A DNA stretch of 64,000 nucleotides from Thermoplasmata archaeon (GTDB taxonomy: Archaea; Thermoplasmatota; Thermoplasmata; Lutacidiplasmatales; UBA184), in contig JAGWLG010000009.1 of the NCBI GenBank assembly GCA_028864975.1, positions 54,145-118,144 on the forward strand, written 5' to 3'. This document shows positions 59,783 to 64,000 of this stretch, piece by piece; positions within the stretch are counted from its first letter, which is position 1; the number at the start of each line of letters is the position of its first letter. The position numbers and the translations under genes were made by a program. The notes below the pieces were generated by a model. That model did no database searches and had not been told where the DNA came from. It saw nothing but the letters and a program-made list of their open reading frames with translations.

Positions 59783-59791
59783 CTATTTGTA
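59783..59791 (-). promoter_or_regulatory. TATA box for the AbiEi/AbiEii-like operon
   Basis: TACAAATAG on the minus strand sits 23-31 nt upstream of ATG 59760, indicating a leaderless mRNA. Confidence 0.5.
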
Positions 59792-60217
59792 GGATACCAA
59801 TAAGGTCCGTACTGCGAACTGACCATCTGGAGAGACGGAGAAGCGCGCGTTCACGGATATCCGATCGGTCTCCAAGCAAGGGCAGGAGCAAGAGCTCCCA
59901 ATGCGAATGTGGTACGTTGAACTCATCTATTCGCAAGGCCGATTGCACCTCCTCTTGTCTGGGCGCGGGTTGCGCTGGATAGCTGGCGCCGAGATGTGGA
60001 AGTCGGTTTGCACCTGAGCTGTCCGAGTCGGAAGCATCGGAAGTCCAATGGCACGCTCCTCGATGCGGCCTCTCTCGAGTGGCCCGCGCTGTTCAATGGG
60101 TTGACTTCTTGGGAGGCCGCTCCATTCGCTGGCCGGTGGGTCATGTCAGTCGGTCGCCCGTCACGCGCGGGTCACGAGCGCGAGAGTGAGCCATCTCATG
60201 CGGGCCAACGCGACGGC
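59792..60217. other. Intergenic region in the accessory zone
   Basis: More than 400 bases without a supported gene. Several short frames exist in both directions, but none has codon bias, a motif or a clear start signal. Confidence 0.4.
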
Positions 60218-60340
60218 ATGACGACTGAGGAATACGTGGCCGGCTTGGAATCAACTCTCTCGCCAGCCCAACGCAAGCGGCTCAAGCGAGTCGAGGAACT
60301 GATTCGCGAGGACGCTCGAATCCTCAGGGGCTTGGCTTAG
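60218..60340 (+). CDS. Very small hypothetical protein
   Basis: A 40-residue frame, MTTEEYVAGLESTLSPAQRK followed by a basic and acidic helix ending ARILRGLA. The sequence looks like a genuine amphipathic helix-turn-helix pair, but it is short and its start is not supported by a promoter signal. It may be the end of a longer decayed gene. Confidence 0.25.
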   Translation: MTTEEYVAGLESTLSPAQRKRLKRVEELIREDARILRGLA

Positions 60341-60494
60341 GGGCGAAGGAACCCCGAATCCAGGCTACCGCGCGCTCTTCCTCCCCCATTCGTACGTCGT
60401 TCAGACCGTTCATGCTTGCAGCCACCTCAAGGCCTTGTCTGATGGAGAAGATCTCATTTCCGCCGACCGCGTCCTCCCCCCTTGGGGCGACTGA

Positions 60495-60932
60495 ATGAGC
60501 GAGAACGTGCCGGAGCCGCCAAACCTGTGGAAGGGGTGCACGACGGGTGCCGACCTGATCCCAACTTTGGATCTGGATGAAGAGGATGAGTTCGAGCTCT
60601 TCAATGCGGACCGGTCCAAGAGAGTAACTGGGCTGTGGGATGTGGATGGGAACTACCAGCTCTTCGTCTTTTCCCGGCCATCCCGCTCCGCGGTTCGATT
60701 AGCAGACAGTGCGGTCCACAAAGCCCGTGCGGAGTGCAAGAGTCTCTCCGAGAAGCTCTCTAACATCTCGAATGATCCGTGGCCTGGAGAAGTCGAAGAG
60801 GATGGTGCCATCGCAACCGGTCCTGGACTTGTGAGGGACATTTTCGAGGAGCAAGGAATCCCCTTCCAAGTGAAGGCCAGGAGCACATCGGATGGACTCT
60901 TCCCTTCGTCTGACGAGGCTCGCGGGCGATGA
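60495..60932 (+). CDS. Hypothetical acidic protein
   Basis: A 145-residue protein of unknown function. The N-terminal acidic part (LIPTLDLDEEDEFELFNADR) precedes TGLWDVDGNYQLFVFSRPSR and a helix (VHKARAECKSLSEKLSNIS). The C-terminal part (LVRDIFEEQGIPFQVKARST) looks like an alpha/beta unit. It lies upstream of the nuclease-helicase gene on the same strand. Confidence 0.5.
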   Translation: MSENVPEPPNLWKGCTTGADLIPTLDLDEEDEFELFNADRSKRVTGLWDVDGNYQLFVFSRPSRSAVRLADSAVHKARAECKSLSEKLSNISNDPWPGEVEEDGAIATGPGLVRDIFEEQGIPFQVKARSTSDGLFPSSDEARGR

Positions 60933-61011
60933 CGGACAAGCTGCGGTTGCACCCGCACGGTTGGGCGTCCGGATCGGGCAGATCTCATGAGCAGCGATCG
61001 CGTTGGCTGAC

Positions 61012-61221
61012 ATGGCTGCTCGAAAGTCAAGATCGGACCTCTCGCACCGCGCAATGACTTGGTGGAAGTCGGAAGGGCGTCAGCGTGTGCATGGACTCGA
61101 GTTTCATCTAGAAATCATCGAGATCATGACCCTCGGGTTCACAAAGGAGGAACGAGCTCTCCTCTCCGAAGTCGTTCGCCAGGTCCTTATGGGGGGCAAG
61201 TCCATTCGACGCTTCATGTGA
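61012..61221 (+). CDS. Small hypothetical protein
   Basis: A 69-residue frame starting MAARKSRSDLSHRAMTWWKS, with a helical C-terminal part (LGFTKEERALLSEVVRQVLM). A TTG start 9 nt upstream is possible. No homology is recognised. It lies between the acidic hypothetical protein and the nuclease-helicase and may belong with it. Confidence 0.35.
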   Translation: MAARKSRSDLSHRAMTWWKSEGRQRVHGLEFHLEIIEIMTLGFTKEERALLSEVVRQVLMGGKSIRRFM

Positions 61222-61324
61222 TACCGTGTCGACATGTAAACCAGATCTCCCTCCCGAGGTTTGACACTGGCGCAACTACGGGCGCTACCATAATCACGGA
61301 CGAACGCTCGGGTGAAGCAGTTTG

Positions 61325-63241
61325 ATGCTCGAGGAACGATGTGCTTGGGCTGGGCACTTCGATCAATTCGTCGGCCTACCGGACCGCACGCTCTTCTCGC
61401 ACCTCACACGATTCACCCGAGAGAAGGAACCACTCCAACTCGGCGCTTGGCGGGACAGTCTCGAAGCCCTCCAAAGAGAGGCGGGCGAGTGCATTCGAGC
61501 CAGCCCCGTTGCGAGTGGCTTCGGGGCGGTATTGGAGTACAAGCTCTCTGTCGACCGCGCGCGCCGGCCCGACGTGGTCGTCTTGGAGAACGGCTCGGTG
61601 GTCGTCCTAGAATTCAAGTCGACGGCGCACGTTCGACAGGCCGATCTCGACCAAGTCGCCGGGTATGCTCGGGATCTCGAGGGCTATCACGAAGCCAGCC
61701 AAAACCGCCACGTAATCCCGGTGCTCATCCCGATGAGATTCCGTAGCGGGAGGTTCCACCAAGGGTCCACGTGGATCTGTCCACCAAACGAGCTTGCAGC
61801 GTTGTTGCTCGATCTGACCGGTGGTACTGCTGCCGGGCGAGCGGACATTGAGAAGTGGGTTCGCTCCGAGTTCGTACCGCTCCCCAAACTCGTCGAGTCC
61901 GCTCGTCTCATTTTCGAACGCTCCCCCTTACCGTTCATACGGAGGGTCTCCGAGGCAGGCATTCCCAACCTGATCGAGAGGATGTTAGGGGTATGCCGCG
62001 AGGCCGCCCAGCGCGGGCAGCGCCACCTCATCCTGCTCTCCGGAGTGCCGGGCTCGGGGAAGACTCTCGCCGGACTCCAGCTGGTTCACCATCCAGGGCT
62101 TGATATCATCGCAACTGCAGGGTCATCCAATAGAGCCATTTCGCCCGCGGTTTTTCTCTCCGGGAACGGCCCCCTCGTAAAGGTCCTCCGACATGCGCTC
62201 GGAAGCAAAGTCTTCGTTACGGACATCTGGACGTATCTTCGCAAGAACCTCGAAGAGGGCGCACTTGCACCCCGCGAGCATGTGGTCGTCTTCGACGAGG
62301 CGCAGAGGGCGTGGGACCATCGAAAGGTCTTCGACAGCCATGACAGTCTCCTCGGCGATCGCTCAGAACCCCAACTTCTCCTTGAGAGCTGCGAGAAAGT
62401 TCGCGATTGGTGCACCCTGGTCGGGCTCTTCGGTGAGGGCCAGGAGATTCACTCCGGGGAGGAGGGGGGGATTCAACTTTGGATTGATGCAGTTTCAAAG
62501 AAGGATGGTACGACTTGGTTTGTTCATGGACCTGAACGCTGGAGGACCGGATTCGAAGCTGTGGGTGCCAGCTACGATTCGGCTCCCGAATTCGACCTCA
62601 CCCAGAGCATCAGGAGCCACCTGGCCGTGGGCTCGGCGGCTTGGGCATCCCTACTTCTGTCAGGTCGCCTGGGGGAGGCCAGGAACGTTGTAAGCTCTGG
62701 ACTGAGGGAGTTCCCAATCTACGCCACTCGTAGCTTGGAGGACGCGAAGTCCTACGTTCACGAGAGATACAGGGGTGAAGGGGACGGCTATCGATGGGGA
62801 CTCCTGGCGTCCTCCAAGGCGCGCAATCTCTCGGGGTACGGGGTTCGAAACGACTGGATGTCGACTAAGGTGGTCAACCACGGGGCCTGGTACAACGATG
62901 CTCCGACAGCCCCGAAGTCGTGTTGCCAGCTCCAGGACGTCGTAACGGAATTTGGTTGTCAAGGACTCGAACTGGATCTTCCGCTAGTGTGTTGGGGGGA
63001 TGACCTCGTTTGGAGCGGGACCAAGTGGACTTCCGACTCCAAGCCGAGCAAGGGGGTCGAGGATGCCTTGAGACTACGCCTGAATGCATACCGCGTGCTC
63101 CTCACTAGAGGCCGGGATGGGATTTGCATCTTCGTCCCGGAGTCACCGAAAGTGGAAATGGACAGCACCTACCGCTCACTCTTGGATGCAGGCGTGTCTC
63201 CCCTGCTTCCTGGCGTGAGCGAGGCCCAATCGGCACAATAG
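61325..63241 (+). CDS. PD-(D/E)XK nuclease-DUF2075 helicase fusion, candidate defence protein
   Basis: A 638-residue protein. Residues about 65-120 carry a PD-(D/E)XK-like nuclease core: Glu71 in AVLEYKLSV, Asp83 in RRPDVVVLENG, ELK-like E97-F-K99 in VVVLEFKST, and Q110/Y114 in DLDQVAGYARDL. From about residue 235 follows a superfamily-1-like helicase of the DUF2075/Schlafen-helicase type: Walker A LLSGVPGSGKTLAG, Walker B VVFDEAQRAW, and the C-terminal LNAYRVLLTRGRDGICIF. The pairing of nuclease and helicase in one chain within a toxin-antitoxin-rich zone points to antiviral or anti-plasmid defence. ATG 61325 follows a CCATAATC element by about 30 nt. Confidence 0.82.
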   Translation: MLEERCAWAGHFDQFVGLPDRTLFSHLTRFTREKEPLQLGAWRDSLEALQREAGECIRASPVASGFGAVLEYKLSVDRARRPDVVVLENGSVVVLEFKSTAHVRQADLDQVAGYARDLEGYHEASQNRHVIPVLIPMRFRSGRFHQGSTWICPPNELAALLLDLTGGTAAGRADIEKWVRSEFVPLPKLVESARLIFERSPLPFIRRVSEAGIPNLIERMLGVCREAAQRGQRHLILLSGVPGSGKTLAGLQLVHHPGLDIIATAGSSNRAISPAVFLSGNGPLVKVLRHALGSKVFVTDIWTYLRKNLEEGALAPREHVVVFDEAQRAWDHRKVFDSHDSLLGDRSEPQLLLESCEKVRDWCTLVGLFGEGQEIHSGEEGGIQLWIDAVSKKDGTTWFVHGPERWRTGFEAVGASYDSAPEFDLTQSIRSHLAVGSAAWASLLLSGRLGEARNVVSSGLREFPIYATRSLEDAKSYVHERYRGEGDGYRWGLLASSKARNLSGYGVRNDWMSTKVVNHGAWYNDAPTAPKSCCQLQDVVTEFGCQGLELDLPLVCWGDDLVWSGTKWTSDSKPSKGVEDALRLRLNAYRVLLTRGRDGICIFVPESPKVEMDSTYRSLLDAGVSPLLPGVSEAQSAQ

Positions 63242-63344
63242 CCGTTGCACCAACCGTACACGGAAGACGACCGACGTTCCCGATGCCGAAGGCCTCGTGT
63301 CGTCCGAAAGTGCTATCAGACGTTGATTTGGTCAATCCCACTGC

Positions 63345-63950
63345 ATGACTGCAATTCCTGCTGATTACGTTGCAGCCCTCATCGGAGCATTTGGGGCGGT
63401 CCTGGTTCTCTTTCTCCAATGGATGAGGGAGTTCTTCCAGGAAATATCGAGCAGGGACAAGTGGATCGGGAGACTGCGTCGGATATCGCCGGAGGTGAAT
63501 GCGGCCTTCCTCAGCCTCACCAACGACGGGCGGGGAGTGTTCTCTTTCGTGCCCCCTCTTCTCGCGGTTCTGCCTCTGCTCATCTTTCTGGTCCCCCCAT
63601 TGGGTGCTTCAAGCCCGGTTGACCGACTCGAGTTGGCTGGAATCATCGTGATCTTTGGGTTCGTGGCAATCCATCTCTTGGGGGCACACGCCCTACCAAA
63701 CCTCCTCCACTCGAGGGTGGCATCCGATGCCACATTCCGCTCCAAAGTCTCAAATCGCTACATGCTCCTCAATTTCTATCTCAACTACCTTGGAGCCTGC
63801 GTCTACGTCGCCGGCACGAATGTCTTCGACTTGATGACCTCGGGTACTAGCATCAACTGGCAGGACCTTGTCTTCGGACCCGGGTTCGACAAATTGACCC
63901 GGCCTCTCTCGGAGAATCCTGAGTGTAGGAAAACCGTAGAGAATATGTAG
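63345..63950 (+). CDS. Hypothetical four-helix membrane protein
   Basis: A 201-residue protein with hydrophobic segments near residues 8-25 (VAALIGAFGAVLVLFLQWM), 65-85 (SFVPPLLAVLPLLIFLVPPL), 95-112 (LAGIIVIFGFVAIHLLGA) and 140-158 (YMLLNFYLNYLGACVYVAG). A charged cytoplasmic loop follows the first helix (REFFQEISSRDKWIGRLRR). No family was recognised. It starts 103 bases after the nuclease-helicase gene on the same strand and could be a membrane partner. Confidence 0.6.
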   Translation: MTAIPADYVAALIGAFGAVLVLFLQWMREFFQEISSRDKWIGRLRRISPEVNAAFLSLTNDGRGVFSFVPPLLAVLPLLIFLVPPLGASSPVDRLELAGIIVIFGFVAIHLLGAHALPNLLHSRVASDATFRSKVSNRYMLLNFYLNYLGACVYVAGTNVFDLMTSGTSINWQDLVFGPGFDKLTRPLSENPECRKTVENM

Positions 63951-64000
63951 GAATCCTTCCTATCCCACCTCGTGGACCTCCGGTTCTTCCTCAAGCTCAT

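Noticed and set aside
1..64000. CRISPR array
   Set aside because: No regularly spaced direct repeats of 25-40 bases were seen anywhere, and no cas genes are present.
63803..64000. Minus-strand frame reaching the right window edge
   Set aside because: It has no clear start signal or recognisable motif and overlaps the membrane protein at 63345; insufficient to call a gene.

Overview
This window reads as chromosomal DNA of a GC-rich, heterotrophic archaeon, most likely a member of the Thermoplasmatota (Thermoplasmata). Archaeal markers include the LSm/L37e pair, ribosomal proteins uS15 and eS1 (S3Ae), fibrillarin-like FlpA, a RIO-type kinase, an archaeal UMP kinase, an isolated 5S rRNA gene, and tRNA-Met and tRNA-Tyr genes with introns at the canonical 37/38 position. 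Two further traits fit that lineage: a bacterial-type DNA gyrase A gene, and many start codons lying 20-30 nt downstream of a TATA-like box, as expected for leaderless mRNAs. The lineage is an inference from gene content; no 16S gene is present.

Left part (1-19.7 kb): a core housekeeping block. It holds LSm/L37e, dihydropteroate synthase (folP), and a tightly packed minus-strand cluster running rps15 - DHH phosphoesterase - gyrA - zinc-ribbon protein - ArsA/HSP20 ATPase - small helical protein. Next come a winged-helix-like protein, flpA, RidA, a large PKD/zinc-ribbon membrane protein, a DUF885-type metallopeptidase, a methyltransferase, a GNAT, a cupin, a HicBA toxin-antitoxin pair, a toroid (squalene-cyclase-like) protein, intron-containing tRNA-Met and rps3ae. 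From 19.8 to 24.8 kb a plus-strand operon links a MoxR-like AAA ATPase, a coiled-coil/VWA protein and an HEMGH metallopeptidase. At 25.34-26.43 kb sits an intact insertion sequence with a perfect 9-bp target duplication, placed just upstream of an arginine deiminase gene.

Middle (28-50.7 kb): a RIO kinase and a P-loop kinase, then a five-gene type IV pilus-like operon on the minus strand (pilin-like protein, two secretion ATPases, two TadC/FlaJ-type membrane proteins). Next are a double-ACT protein facing a chorismate mutase-prephenate dehydrogenase fusion, a histidine phosphatase, tRNA-Gly, an MBL hydrolase, a MarR regulator, a degraded gene, an FMN 2-hydroxyacid oxidase, tRNA-Tyr, and adk/MFS genes divergent from one shared TATA element. 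They are followed by pyrH, rpiA, a cluster reminiscent of phenylacetate metabolism (enoyl-CoA hydratase, PaaA-like diiron protein, PaaI-like thioesterase), and a three-gene membrane-protein operon.

Right part (50.8-64 kb): 5S rRNA followed by a tyrosine recombinase, an M29 aminopeptidase, hypothetical genes and a KaiC/GvpD-like ATPase. After about 57.2 kb the composition changes: lower GC, sparse small genes and long non-coding gaps. This looks like an accessory/defence zone with a RelE-like toxin-antitoxin pair, an AbiEi/AbiEii-like pair, several unknown small proteins, a PD-(D/E)XK nuclease-DUF2075 helicase fusion and a four-TM membrane protein.
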